A stretch of DNA of 64,000 bases, from NCBI RefSeq assembly GCF_014203235.1, contig NZ_JACHIN010000004.1, positions 310,001 through 374,000 on the forward strand, given 5' to 3'. The translations under genes were made by a program, and so were the position numbers. The notes beneath the pieces were generated by a model that worked only from the letters and a program-made list of their open reading frames with translations, did not search any database and was not told where the DNA came from. This document shows positions 24,425-33,348 of the stretch, in pieces. The stretch comes from Nonomuraea endophytica (GTDB taxonomy: Bacteria; Actinomycetota; Actinomycetes; Streptosporangiales; Streptosporangiaceae). The first letter of the stretch is position 1. Each line of letters begins with the position of its first letter.

Positions 24425-25422
24425 AGCTCGGCCACCCGGCGGCGGCGGACCAGGGCGATGAAGAACGGCGCGCCGAGCAGCGCGGCGACCAGGCTCACGT
24501 CGATCTCCTGGGGGCGGGCCACGACGCGGCCGAGGATGTCGGCCACGAGCACGAGGCAGGGCGCGACCAGGGCGGCGCCGGGCAGCAGCCAGCGGTGGTC
24601 GGGGCCGGTGACCATGCGGACCAGGTGCGGGACGACCAGGCCGACGAAGACGATCGGGCCGGTGACGGCCACGGCGGCGCCGGTCAGGACGGTGACGGCG
24701 ATCGCGGCGCGCAGGCGGGTCGGGCCCAGGCGGCGGCCGAGGGTGACGGCCACGTCGTCGCCCAGGGCCAGGGAGTTGAGCGCGGGGGCGGTGCCGAACG
24801 CCAAGATCGCCCCGAGCGCCAGGAACGGCAGGACGGTCAGCACGGTCTCGTTGGAGTGGCCGGTGAGCGAGCCGGCCGACCAGTAGCGGTAGCGGTCGAG
24901 CGCCTCGGGGTCGGTGAGGGCCAGGCCGCTGGTCAGCGAGTCGAGCAGGTACGTGAGCGCGACGCCGGCCAGCGCGAGCTTGACCGGGGACGCGCCGCCC
25001 CGGCCACGGCTGCCCAGGGCGTAGACGACGACGGCGGCCAGCGCGGCGCCGCCGAAGGCGAACCAGATGGTGGTGAGCAGCCCGGTGGCGGCCAGGAGGG
25101 TGGCGGAGGCCACGATGCCGAAGGCGGCGCCGGCGCTGACGCCGAGCAGGCCGGGGTCGGCCAGCGGGTTGCGGGTGAGGCCCTGCATGACGGCGCCCGC
25201 CAGTCCCAGCGCGGCCGCGGCGAGGATCGCGACGAAGGTGCGGGTCAGCCGGGTGCCGCGGACGATGGCCGCGGTCTCCGGGTCGACGCTCGCGGGGTCG
25301 GTCAGCGCGCGGGCGACGTCGGCGAGCGGGATGGCCCGGCTGCCGACGGCCAGGGAGAGCAGCACCAGACCGAGCAGAACGACCACGGCGCCCGTGATCA
25401 GCAACGATCTCTGACGAGTCAC
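24421..25422 (-). CDS. Iron-siderophore ABC permease (FecCD family), first subunit
   Basis: A 333-residue FecCD-type permease with about nine hydrophobic helices. LTRNPLADPGLLGVSAGA is the diagnostic motif and LGDDVAVTLGRRLG is the ATPase-contact loop. It is divergent from the siderophore-binding lipoprotein across a 54-base gap that holds an iron-box-like sequence, so low iron should induce both. No ATP-binding subunit gene lies beside it; a shared ATPase encoded elsewhere is likely, as is common in actinomycetes. Confidence 0.9.
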   Translation of the reverse strand: MTRQRSLLITGAVVVLLGLVLLSLAVGSRAIPLADVARALTDPASVDPETAAIVRGTRLTRTFVAILAAAALGLAGAVMQGLTRNPLADPGLLGVSAGAAFGIVASATLLAATGLLTTIWFAFGGAALAAVVVYALGSRGRGGASPVKLALAGVALTYLLDSLTSGLALTDPEALDRYRYWSAGSLTGHSNETVLTVLPFLALGAILAFGTAPALNSLALGDDVAVTLGRRLGPTRLRAAIAVTVLTGAAVAVTGPIVFVGLVVPHLVRMVTGPDHRWLLPGAALVAPCLVLVADILGRVVARPQEIDVSLVAALLGAPFFIALVRRRRVAEL

Positions 25423-25444
25423 CGAGGTCCGATCGAATTGAAGA

Positions 25445-25463
25445 AGAGGGAAGGCTTACCTTA
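25445..25463. promoter_or_regulatory. Iron box (DmdR/IdeR-type operator)
   Basis: This 19-base stretch matches the actinobacterial iron-box consensus TTAGGTTAGGCTAACCTAA at 13 of 19 positions, with the GGC core and the ACCT arm intact. It lies between the divergent permease and lipoprotein genes, 14 bases before the lipoprotein ATG, suited to repression of both by iron-loaded DmdR/IdeR. Confidence 0.65.
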
Positions 25464-25476
25464 CTATCACGGTCCC

Positions 25477-26490
25477 ATGGACACTCCTCGACGCCTGCTG
25501 GTGTCGCTCGCCGCCCTGGCATTGAGCCTGACGACCGCGTGCGGTGGCGCGCGGCCCGCACCAGACAAGAACACGGAAGGCCAGGCCACGGCCCCTGCGG
25601 CAACCGGCGCGTACCCCGTGAAGGTCGAGCACCTGTACGGCACGACGGAGATCGAGAAGAAGCCCGAGCGGATCGTCACCATCGGCCTGAGCGACCACGA
25701 GCCGGTGCTGGCGCTCGGCCACAAGCCGGTCGGGGTGGTGGACTGGTTCCAGCGCAGCCCGTTCAGCGACTGGCCGTGGACGAAGGACAAGTGGGCCGGC
25801 ACCGAGCCGACCGTGCTGGGCCTGCGCGAGGACGGCGTGAAGATGGAGAAGCTGCTCGCGCTCAAGCCCGACCTGATCTTCGCCATGTACTCCGGTGTCC
25901 AGAAGGCGACTTACGACCAGCTTTCCAAGATCGCCCCGGTGGTGGCGCAGCCGAAGGGCTTCGACCCCTACGCCGCCCCGTGGCAGGAGATGACGCTGCT
26001 GGCCGGGCGTGCCCTGGGCCAGGAGGCCGACGCCAAGAAGCTGATCACCGGCATCGAGGACCGGTTCGCCCAGGCGCGCAAGGACAACCCGCAGTGGGCG
26101 GGCAAGACGGCGGTGGCCGCCGACAGCTTCAAGGCCGGCACCTACTCGGCGTTCCAGAAGGGCGACCCGAAGTCGGCGTTCCTGGCCGAACTGGGCTTCA
26201 CGATCCCGGAGCAGATCACCAAGCAGGCGGGCACGTCCAACGTGGCCGAGTTCGGCTCCGAGGGGCTGAACATGCTGGAGGTCGACCGGCTGGTCTGGCT
26301 GACCACGGGCAAGGAGCCGTGGGAGCGGATCAAGAAGGACGCCGTGTACAAGGAGCTGAAGGTGGCCAAGGAGGGCCGCGACCTGTTCCTGACCTACCAG
26401 GACCCGCCGATCGGCGCGGCGCTGTCGTTCAACACCGTGCTGAGCATCCCGTACGCGATCGAGCAGGTGCTCCCCCAGCTCAAGAGCTGA
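25477..26490 (+). CDS. Iron-siderophore-binding lipoprotein
   Basis: A 337-residue ABC substrate-binding protein of the FepB/FecB family. The signal peptide carries Arg5-Arg6, a hydrophobic stretch and a lipobox ending LTTAC with Cys22 as lipidation site. The two lobes include KPERIVTIGLSDHEPVLALG and LLALKPDLIFAMYSGV, both typical of the family. It captures ferric siderophore outside the membrane and delivers it to the two permeases encoded divergently. The upstream iron box suggests iron control. Confidence 0.92.
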   Translation: MDTPRRLLVSLAALALSLTTACGGARPAPDKNTEGQATAPAATGAYPVKVEHLYGTTEIEKKPERIVTIGLSDHEPVLALGHKPVGVVDWFQRSPFSDWPWTKDKWAGTEPTVLGLREDGVKMEKLLALKPDLIFAMYSGVQKATYDQLSKIAPVVAQPKGFDPYAAPWQEMTLLAGRALGQEADAKKLITGIEDRFAQARKDNPQWAGKTAVAADSFKAGTYSAFQKGDPKSAFLAELGFTIPEQITKQAGTSNVAEFGSEGLNMLEVDRLVWLTTGKEPWERIKKDAVYKELKVAKEGRDLFLTYQDPPIGAALSFNTVLSIPYAIEQVLPQLKS

Positions 26491-26541
26491 CCGCCCTCGT
26501 GCCCGCGCGGGAGGTCTCACTACCTGCCCGCGCCGGCTTGA

Positions 26542-26561
26542 ACCTGACATCAATGGCAGGT
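26542..26561. promoter_or_regulatory. Inverted repeat before the deacetylase-family gene
   Basis: ACCTG (26542-26546) and CAGGT (26557-26561) flank 10 bases, just downstream of TTGAAC (26539-26544), a layout like MerR-type operators. It ends 14 bases before the ATG at 26576. No merR gene is in the window. Confidence 0.3.
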
Positions 26562-26575
26562 CTTACGGTTCTCGC

Positions 26576-27442
26576 ATGACGAACCAGACGCTTTTCGACT
26601 ACAGCCCCATCAACGATCGGCCCCCGATCAACTGGCCGGGCGGCGCCAAGGTCGCCGCCTACGTCGGGCTCAACATCGAGCACTTCCTCATCGACCGCCC
26701 GTCCACCAGCATCTGGCCGGGCACCGCCGACCTCGTGCCCGACGCGCTCAACTACGGCTGGCGCGACTACGGCGTGCGCGTGGGCATCTGGCGCACGATC
26801 GAGAGCCTCGACCGGCACGGCGTGCGGGCCAGCGCGCTGCTCAACTCCGACGTGGCCCTGCACTACCCGCAGATCATCGAGGCGGGCCTGAGCCGCGACT
26901 GGGCGTGGCTGGCGCACGGGCGCACCAACTCCATCCTGCACACGAACATGGAGCTGGAGGAGGAGCGCGCCTTTCTCACCGACGTGGTGGACACCATCGC
27001 GGGGGCGACCGGGCGGCGGCCGCGGGGCTGGATGGGGCCGGGGCTGACCGAGACGTTCAACACCCCCGCCCTGCTGGCCGAGCTCGGGCTGAGCTACGTG
27101 CTTGACTGGACCAACGACGACCAGCCGTACCGGCTGAACGTGCCCGGCGTGATCAGCGTGCCGTACACGCTGGAGCTCAACGACCTGGCGCTGTTCTCCA
27201 AGGGCACGACCGGGCCGGAGTTCCTGCAGATCGTCAAGGACCAGTACGAGCAGTTGCGCGCCGACTCCCGGGACAGCGGGCGGGTGATGGCGCTGGCGCT
27301 GCACCCGTTCGTGACCGGCCAGGCCTTCCGCGCCAAGTACGTGGACCAGGCGCTGGAGTACCTGGCCGCCCAGCCGGACATCTGGCTGACCACCAGCGAC
27401 GAGATCGCCGAGCACTACCTGCGCACGTCGGCCGCGGGCTGA
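26576..27442 (+). CDS. Polysaccharide-deacetylase-family (PuuE/allantoinase-like) hydrolase
   Basis: A 288-residue NodB-homology-type hydrolase close to bacterial allantoinases of the PuuE type and related metal-dependent amidohydrolases. The N-terminal INWPGGAKVAAYVGLNIEHF opening is typical, ASALLNSDVALHYP carries the SD segment, and HGRTNS the catalytic His. ALHPFVTGQ near the C-terminus supplies a further His. It would hydrolyse a C-N bond of a cyclic ureide or an acyl-amide. It stands alone; its 3' end overlaps the convergent DUF418 gene by 28 bases. No other purine-degradation gene is adjacent. Confidence 0.8.
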   Translation: MTNQTLFDYSPINDRPPINWPGGAKVAAYVGLNIEHFLIDRPSTSIWPGTADLVPDALNYGWRDYGVRVGIWRTIESLDRHGVRASALLNSDVALHYPQIIEAGLSRDWAWLAHGRTNSILHTNMELEEERAFLTDVVDTIAGATGRRPRGWMGPGLTETFNTPALLAELGLSYVLDWTNDDQPYRLNVPGVISVPYTLELNDLALFSKGTTGPEFLQIVKDQYEQLRADSRDSGRVMALALHPFVTGQAFRAKYVDQALEYLAAQPDIWLTTSDEIAEHYLRTSAAG

Positions 27443-28626
27443 CGCCGGTAGAGCAGGCGGCGCATGAGCGCCTCGGCCGGGCCGGGCAGGCCCCGCCGTT
27501 CCAGGAAGAAGGCGAGCGCGAGCGTGACCAGCCACGCGCCCAGCGCGTACAGTGCCGCGCCCGCGCTGCCCAGGTGGGCGCCGAGCCCGAGGCCCCACGC
27601 GGCCAGCACCGGGGCCAGCAGCACCGAGTGCGCGAGGTAGACCGACAGCGACCGGCGGCCTACAGCGGCCACCGCGACCGCCAGCGGGCGCCGCACCCAC
27701 GCGCCGGTCGCGAGCAGGGTGAGGAGCGCGACGTAGCCGAGCCCGGCGAAGATCCCGGTCGCCGCCTGCAGCAGGAACAGCTCGCCCTGGTCGGTCTGCG
27801 CGCCGCTCGGCACGGTCAGGACGCCGAGGTGGGCCAGGGCGGACGGCAGCGCGCCCAGCCAGCCGATCGGGATGCCCACCGCGGCCGTGATGACCAGCAG
27901 CCGGCGGTGGCGGGCGGGCTCCTCCAGCACGCGGTTGCGGGCGGTCCAGATCCCCAGCAGCAGGACGGCGTGCATGCCGAACTGCGCCGGCGCGCCGAGC
28001 AGGAGCGTTCCCCAGGTGGTCAGCCTGCCCATCGCGGCGGCGAACCAGCCTGCCTCGCCGGTGGCGTACTCGGCGTGGCCGGGGGTGGCGACGTGGCCGG
28101 GCGGGGCGTCGGACGCGCCGGTCGCGAGCATCAGCGCGTTCAGGCCGAGTGCCACCACGAGGAGCAGGCCGGTGAAGATCGCGGCCCAGACGAGCAGGGT
28201 GCGGTCGGTGCGGCGCAGGAACAGGGTGCCGAGGACGAGGCTGATCAGGCCGTACACGGCGAGGATGTCGCCTGCCAGCAGCAGGGCCGCGTGGACCAAG
28301 CCGAAGGCGATCAGCAAGAGGCTCCTGCGGCGGACCAGGCGGACCGCCGCCGCGGGTGAGTCGCCCCGGCCGATCTGCCGGTCCATGAGGCGGGCCATGC
28401 CGTACCCGAAGAGGAAGGCGAAGAGCGGATAGATCCGCAGATCGACCAGGACGATCATCAGGAACTGCGTGACCCGGTCGGCGGCCGACCCGCCAGCGGG
28501 GTGCCAGCCGGAGGGGGCCGCGGGCGCGGCCCACAGGTGGAACACCACGTTGGACAGCACGATCATCGCCAGCATCAGGCCACGTGCCAGGTCGGGCGCG
28601 GCCGAGCGTTCGCTTGACGCCATCAC
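27415..28626 (-). CDS. DUF418-type multipass membrane protein
   Basis: A 403-residue membrane protein with about 10 to 12 hydrophobic segments. The opening PDLARGLMLAMIVLSNVVFH, the FAFLFGYGMARLMDRQ segment, and the C-terminal RRSLSVYLAHSVLLAPVL are typical of the DUF418 family, related to acyltransferase-3-like membrane proteins. Its function is unknown in the family. It is divergent from the TetR gene at 28704, and two operator-like repeats in between suggest TetR represses it. Two adjacent ATG codons open the frame; the second is also possible. Confidence 0.85.
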   Translation of the reverse strand: MMASSERSAAPDLARGLMLAMIVLSNVVFHLWAAPAAPSGWHPAGGSAADRVTQFLMIVLVDLRIYPLFAFLFGYGMARLMDRQIGRGDSPAAAVRLVRRRSLLLIAFGLVHAALLLAGDILAVYGLISLVLGTLFLRRTDRTLLVWAAIFTGLLLVVALGLNALMLATGASDAPPGHVATPGHAEYATGEAGWFAAAMGRLTTWGTLLLGAPAQFGMHAVLLLGIWTARNRVLEEPARHRRLLVITAAVGIPIGWLGALPSALAHLGVLTVPSGAQTDQGELFLLQAATGIFAGLGYVALLTLLATGAWVRRPLAVAVAAVGRRSLSVYLAHSVLLAPVLAAWGLGLGAHLGSAGAALYALGAWLVTLALAFFLERRGLPGPAEALMRRLLYRRQPAADVRR

Positions 28627-28637
28627 TCCCCCTTCAC

Positions 28638-28686
28638 AACTCCGATTGACATTCGGAGTTTCATGACTCCGAACGGTATACGGAGT
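28638..28686. promoter_or_regulatory. Two TetR operator palindromes between divergent genes
   Basis: AACTCCG-9-CGGAGTT at 28638-28660 and ACTCCG-9-CGGAGT at 28666-28686 share identical arms. Their centres are 27 bp apart. They fill the gap between the DUF418 gene and the TetR gene, so the regulator very likely binds both and controls both directions. Confidence 0.75.
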
Positions 28687-28703
28687 TGTAGGATGGCCGC
28701 AAG

Positions 28704-29378
28704 ATGACGATCGACGACCTGCTGTGGGGGCGCGTGCGGCGCCCGACCCGGGGCCCCAAGCAGGGCCTCGACCTGGAACGTGTGATCACCATGGCCGTCG
28801 AGATCGCCGACGCCGACGGCCTGGCGGCGCTCACGATGAGCCGGCTGGCCAAGGCGCTGGGCGCCGGCGCCGCGTCCCTCTACACGTACGTGCCGGGCAA
28901 GCCCGCGCTGGAAGCGCTCATGCTCGACTGGATCATCGGCACCGGCCCGCTGCCGCACACCCTGCCGGGCACCTGGCGCGAGCGCCTGGAGGCGGGCGCC
29001 CGCGCCGACTGGTACGGCTACCGCGCCCACCCCTGGGTCCTGCAACTGGCCGTCGCCCAGGTGCGGCCCGGCCCGAACCTCGTGGCCTGGTACGACTCGA
29101 CGCTGGCCTCGCTCGAGGCCACGGGCCTGACCGAGCCCGAGAAGGTGGACGTCGTGGAGACCCTCGACGCGTACGTGCGCGGCATGGCCCGCTCGGCCCT
29201 CGACCCGGCGCCGGTGCCCGAGGACGAGCCCGACGGAGTGGCGGAGGCCTTCCCCGCACTGATCAGAGCGGCCAGGGCCGGGGCACTGACACCCCGGCCC
29301 GAGGAGAGCTTCGAGTTCGGCCTGGCACGGCTGCTCGACGGCGTCGAAGCCCTCGTGCGCGAGCGGCTCAGCCCGTGA
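28704..29378 (+). CDS. TetR-family regulator
   Basis: A 224-residue TetR-type repressor. The HTH lies around residues 25-72, with GLAALTMSRLAKALGAGAAS and the YTYVPGKPALEALM helix. The C-terminal ligand domain resembles the TetR_C class that binds drug-like molecules. It is divergent from the DUF418 membrane gene, with twin palindromes between them, which indicates autoregulation and control of that gene. The inducer is unknown. Confidence 0.88.
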   Translation: MTIDDLLWGRVRRPTRGPKQGLDLERVITMAVEIADADGLAALTMSRLAKALGAGAASLYTYVPGKPALEALMLDWIIGTGPLPHTLPGTWRERLEAGARADWYGYRAHPWVLQLAVAQVRPGPNLVAWYDSTLASLEATGLTEPEKVDVVETLDAYVRGMARSALDPAPVPEDEPDGVAEAFPALIRAARAGALTPRPEESFEFGLARLLDGVEALVRERLSP

Positions 29379-29433
29379 CGCCGACTGGATCCGCTCCCGC
29401 CCCTTGCCGGGGCGGTAGCGTCCTCATAGGCTC

Positions 29434-29451
29434 TTGGTAAGCGCTTTCCAA
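29434..29451. promoter_or_regulatory. LacI-type operator upstream of galactonate dehydratase
   Basis: TTGGTAAGCGCTTTCCAA is an almost perfect 18-bp palindrome with the central CG typical of LacI/GalR sites. Its core GTAA-x-CGCTTTC is shared with the site at 37036-37053 next to the local lacI gene. It lies 56 bases before the ATG at 29507. Confidence 0.8.
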
Positions 29452-29506
29452 AGCAGGAGGTCTCCCCGGTGCCGCCCCCCATCCGCTCCAGCTTGGAGAT
29501 CACCCT

Positions 29507-30655
29507 GTGAAGATCAGCGGGTTCGAGCTCTTCTTCGTCGAGCCGCGCTGGCTGTTCCTGCGCGTGGACACCGACGAGGGCGTGAGCGGCTGGGGCGAGC
29601 CGATCGTCGAGGGCCGCGCCGAGACGGTCGCCGCGTGTGTGCGCACGCTCATGGACGTGCTGTCCGGCGCCGACCCGCGCCGGGTCGAGGACCACTGGCA
29701 GGTGATGACCAAGGGCGGCTTCTACCGGGGCGGCCCGGTGCTGTCGAGCGCCGTCTCCGGCATCGACCAGGCGCTCTGGGACATCAAGGGCAAGGCCCTC
29801 GGCGTGCCGGTGTACGAACTGCTCGGCGGCCCCGTCAGGGACCGGGTCCGCGTCTACACCTGGACGCACGGCGACACCCCCGAGGCGCTGGCCGAGGACG
29901 CGAGGGCCAAGGCGGCGGCCGGGTTCACCGCGGTCAAGTTCGCCGCGTGGAACGGGCCGCTGCCCGCGGTGCCGTCGGCGGCGCAGGTGCGGGCGGTCGT
30001 CGCCCGCCTGGCCGCGGTCCGCGAGGCGGTCGGCGACGGTGTGGACGTCGGCGTCGACCTGCACGGCCGCTTCAGCGCCGCCGCGGCCCGCCGGGTGCTG
30101 CCGCTGCTGGAGGAGTATCTGCCGATGTTCGCCGAGGAGCCGGTGCTGCCGGAGTTCTCCCGCGACCTGCGCCGGGTGGTGGAGAGCACGTCGGTGCCGA
30201 TCGCCACCGGCGAGCGCCTCTACTCCCGCTGGGACTTCCGCGACGTCCTGACCACCGGCATCGCGGTCGCCCAGCCGGACCTGTCGCACGCGGGCGGCAT
30301 CTCCGAAGTGCGCAGGATCGCCGCGATGGCCGAGACCCACGACGTCACGCTCGCGCCGCACTGCCCGCTCGGCCCGATCGCGCTGGCGGCCTGCCTGCAG
30401 GTGGACTTCGCCACGCCCAACTTCCTCATCCAGGAGCAGTCGCTGGGCGTCGGCTACAACACCGGCGCCGACCTGCTCGACTACCTGGCCGACCCGTCGG
30501 TGTTCGCCTTCTCGGCGGGCCACGTCGGGCTTCCGTCCGCGCCGGGCCTGGGCGTGGAGGTGGACGAGCGGGCGGTACGGCAGGCCGCCGAGCGCGGGCA
30601 CACGTGGCGCAACCCGGTCTTCCGCCACGAGGACGGCTCGTTCGCCGAATGGTGA
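29507..30655 (+). CDS. dgoD: D-galactonate dehydratase (enolase superfamily)
   Basis: A 382-residue mandelate-racemase-group enzyme. Metal ligands Asp184 (GVDLHG), Glu210 (FAEEPV) and Glu236 (TGERLY), and catalytic His186 and His285 (LAPHCPLGP) match the DgoD pattern. It dehydrates D-galactonate to 2-keto-3-deoxygalactonate. It converges with the ABC transporter genes and has a LacI-type operator upstream matching the one near lacI and beta-galactosidase, so all belong to one galactoside regulon. Related gluconate or arabinonate dehydratases share these residues, so the substrate is probable, not proven. Confidence 0.85.
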   Translation: MKISGFELFFVEPRWLFLRVDTDEGVSGWGEPIVEGRAETVAACVRTLMDVLSGADPRRVEDHWQVMTKGGFYRGGPVLSSAVSGIDQALWDIKGKALGVPVYELLGGPVRDRVRVYTWTHGDTPEALAEDARAKAAAGFTAVKFAAWNGPLPAVPSAAQVRAVVARLAAVREAVGDGVDVGVDLHGRFSAAAARRVLPLLEEYLPMFAEEPVLPEFSRDLRRVVESTSVPIATGERLYSRWDFRDVLTTGIAVAQPDLSHAGGISEVRRIAAMAETHDVTLAPHCPLGPIALAACLQVDFATPNFLIQEQSLGVGYNTGADLLDYLADPSVFAFSAGHVGLPSAPGLGVEVDERAVRQAAERGHTWRNPVFRHEDGSFAEW

Positions 30656-30665
30656 GACAGACCTC

Positions 30666-32462
30666 CTAGAGAGTGCGGGTGAGCGTCGGGATCGAGTCGA
30701 GCAGCAGCTTGGTGTACGCGTGCTCGGCGTGCCTGATCACCCGCAGCGCCGGGCCGCTCTCGACCACCCGCCCGTCGCGCAGCACGATCACCTCGTCGGC
30801 CAGCAGCCGGGCGCTGAGCAGGTCGTGCGTGATGTAGAGCATCGCGATGCCCCGGTCACGGGCCAGCCGGTCGAGGAGCTGGAGGATCTCGGCCCGGATC
30901 GAGACGTCCAGCATGGAGATCGGCTCGTCGGCCACGAGCACGCTCGGCTCCGGCGCCAGCGCGCGGGCGATGACGACCCGCTGGCGCTGCCCGCCGGACA
31001 GCTGGTGGGGCAGCTTGTCCAGGTATTGCTCCGCCGGATGCAGCCCGACCGCCTCCAGCAGTTCGGCCGCCTTCTCCACCGCCGCCCGCTCGCCGAGCCC
31101 GAGGTGGTTGCGCAGCGGGCGGGCGAGCGCGTACCCGACCGTGCGGGTGGGGTTGAGGGCGGCGAACGGGTCCTGGAAGACGATCTGGACGTGCCTGCGG
31201 TAGCGGGTGAGCCGCCGCCCGCGCAGCCCGCCCACGTCGAGGTCACCGAAGGCGACGGTGCCCGAGGTGGGCCGTTCGATGCCGGTCACGAGCCTGGCCA
31301 GAGTGGTCTTGCCGGAGCCGCTCTGCCCGACCAGCGCGGTCACCCGGCCCGGCCGCAGGTCGAAGGAGACCCGGTCCACGGCCCGCGTCACGGTGGTGCG
31401 CCAGCCGCGGCGTACCCGGTAGTCCTTGACCACCTCCCGCACCGACACGACCGGCTCGCCCGGCGCGGTCGTCGTGAGCTCAGGGCGGTCGGGGCTGAAG
31501 GCGCGGGCCTGGCCCGCCTCGGGCAGGTCGCCGCCGAGCACGCAGCGGACCGCGCCGGGCCCGGCCGGGGCCAGCGGCGGGTGGGTGGTGGCGCAGGCGG
31601 CGACCGCGACCGGGCAGCGCTCGCGGAAGCGGCAGCCGGTCTGCTCGCGCGACAGGTCCGGCGGGCGGCCCGGCACGTAGTCCACGCTCACCTCGGCGGC
31701 CCGCGGATCGGCGTAGGAGCCGAGCAGGCCGCGCGTGTAGGGGTGCAGGGGGCGGGTGAGCATCGCGGCGGCGGGCTGGTCCTCGACGATCTCCCCGGCG
31801 TACATCACCATGACCCGGTCGGCCATCTCCATGACCGTGCCGAGGTCGTGGCTGATGAACAGCACGGCGAAGCCCAGCTCGGCCCGCAGCTCGCGCAGCC
31901 GGTCCAGGATGGTGCGCTGCACGACCACGTCGAGCCCGGTGGTGGGCTCGTCCAGCAGCACGAACTTCGGCCGCAGCGCCAGTGCCAGCGCGAGCGCGGC
32001 CCGCTGGCGCATGCCGCCGGACAGCTCGTGCGGGTAGCGGCGCAGCACGTCCGGGTCGAGCGCGACCATCTCCATCAGCGCCGCCGCGTCGCCCTGGGCG
32101 TCGTGGGCGCGGAAGGCGTCGTCGAACTGCGCGCCGACCGTGATGACCGGGTTGAGGGCGTTCATGCTGCTCTGGAAGACGGTGGAGATCCTGGCCCACC
32201 GCAGCGGCCGCAGGTCCTCCTCGCTCGCGTGCGTCACGTCCACGCCGTCGAAGACGACGCTCCCGCCGCTGATCGCGGCGGGCTTGTCCAGCAGCCGCAG
32301 TACGGCGTTGCCGAGCGTCGACTTGCCGCACCCGGACTCCCCCAGCAGCCCGACGAACTCGCCCTCGTCCACGTCGAAGCCGACCCGGTCCACCGCGTGC
32401 ACGTGCGCGGCGTCGCGCGGCCGGTAGGTCACCGACAGCTCGCGCACCTCCAGCAGGGCCAT
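30666..32462 (-). CDS. Opp/Dpp-type ABC transporter ATPase, two domains fused
   Basis: A 598-residue protein with two complete ABC ATPase domains, equivalent to DppD and DppF joined. Domain 1 has GESGCGKST, SGGMRQR and LLDEPTTGLD; domain 2 has GQSGSGKTT, SGGQRQR and VADEPISMLD. Between them is the oligopeptide-transporter C-terminal stretch with the Cys-rich CRFRERCPVAVAAC motif. It powers import by the permeases encoded just upstream. It is the last gene of the lacI-led operon, starting 1 base after the permease stop. Confidence 0.93.
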   Translation of the reverse strand: MALLEVRELSVTYRPRDAAHVHAVDRVGFDVDEGEFVGLLGESGCGKSTLGNAVLRLLDKPAAISGGSVVFDGVDVTHASEEDLRPLRWARISTVFQSSMNALNPVITVGAQFDDAFRAHDAQGDAAALMEMVALDPDVLRRYPHELSGGMRQRAALALALALRPKFVLLDEPTTGLDVVVQRTILDRLRELRAELGFAVLFISHDLGTVMEMADRVMVMYAGEIVEDQPAAAMLTRPLHPYTRGLLGSYADPRAAEVSVDYVPGRPPDLSREQTGCRFRERCPVAVAACATTHPPLAPAGPGAVRCVLGGDLPEAGQARAFSPDRPELTTTAPGEPVVSVREVVKDYRVRRGWRTTVTRAVDRVSFDLRPGRVTALVGQSGSGKTTLARLVTGIERPTSGTVAFGDLDVGGLRGRRLTRYRRHVQIVFQDPFAALNPTRTVGYALARPLRNHLGLGERAAVEKAAELLEAVGLHPAEQYLDKLPHQLSGGQRQRVVIARALAPEPSVLVADEPISMLDVSIRAEILQLLDRLARDRGIAMLYITHDLLSARLLADEVIVLRDGRVVESGPALRVIRHAEHAYTKLLLDSIPTLTRTL

Positions 32463-32463
32463 G

Positions 32464-33348
32464 TCAGTCCTCCCTCAGGTGCGGGTTGCTCAGCGCGTCC
32501 ACGCCGAAGTTGACCAGCGTGAGCGCGATCATCAGCCCGGCGAAGGCCAGGCCGGGCGCCACCAGCCAGGCCCACTGGCCGGTGAGCATCGCGCCGCCGT
32601 TGTTGGCCTGGTTGAGCATCGCGCCCCAGCTCACGCTGGCCGGGTCGCCGAGCCCGAGAAACGCGAGCCCGGCCTCGCCGCCGATCGCGCCGAGGCAGGC
32701 GCCCATGAAGCCGACCACGACGAGCGAGGTCATGTTCGGCATGATCTCCTTCATGATGATCCGGGCGGTGGAGTCCCCGGCGAACTTGGCGGCCGTCACG
32801 TAGTCGCGGGTGCGCAGGGAGATGATCTGCGCCCGTTTGATCCGCGCGCCGTACGCCCAGCCCGTGACGCTGATGACCGCGACGATCAGCCACAGGCCCT
32901 TGACCGGCGAGTACGCGGCGAGGGTGATCATCAGCGGCAGGACGGGCACGACCAGCGCCAGGTTGGTGAAGAAGGAGAGGATCTCGTCGACCAGCCCGCC
33001 GAGATAGCCGGAGGTCAGCCCGACGACCAGTGCGATCACCGTGGACAGCGCCCCGGCGGCCAGCCCGACCACCAGGGAGATCCGGGCGCCGTAGATGAGC
33101 TGGGAGAGCACGTCCTCGCCGCGCGCGGTGGTGCCGAGCCAGTGCCCGGCGCCGGGCGGCAGCGAGCCGTCGAAGGAGTCGTCGCGCGGCTCGTACGGCG
33201 CCAGCCCCGGCGCGAGCAGCCCGACGAGGACGAACCCGGCCAGCATGACCAGCCCGATCCGGCACTTGCGGTTGCGCCACAGGATGACGAGCCAGCCGGG
33301 CAGCCGGGTGGCTCGCCGGGCCTCGGTGGCGGCCAGTTCCGCCGTCAT
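32464..33348 (-). CDS. Opp/Dpp-type ABC permease (DppC-like)
   Basis: A 294-residue inner-membrane permease with about six helices and an N-terminal OppC_N region. The EAA-type loop TAAKFAGDSTARIIMKEIMPN contacts the ATPase. LGTTARGEDVLSQLIYGARIS is a hallmark of DppC. Its ATG overlaps the stop of the DppB-like gene (ATGA), so the subunits are coupled. It works with the other permease, the fused ATPase and the lipoprotein. In context the cargo is probably a galactose-containing oligosaccharide rather than a peptide. Confidence 0.92.
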   Translation of the reverse strand: MTAELAATEARRATRLPGWLVILWRNRKCRIGLVMLAGFVLVGLLAPGLAPYEPRDDSFDGSLPPGAGHWLGTTARGEDVLSQLIYGARISLVVGLAAGALSTVIALVVGLTSGYLGGLVDEILSFFTNLALVVPVLPLMITLAAYSPVKGLWLIVAVISVTGWAYGARIKRAQIISLRTRDYVTAAKFAGDSTARIIMKEIMPNMTSLVVVGFMGACLGAIGGEAGLAFLGLGDPASVSWGAMLNQANNGGAMLTGQWAWLVAPGLAFAGLMIALTLVNFGVDALSNPHLRED

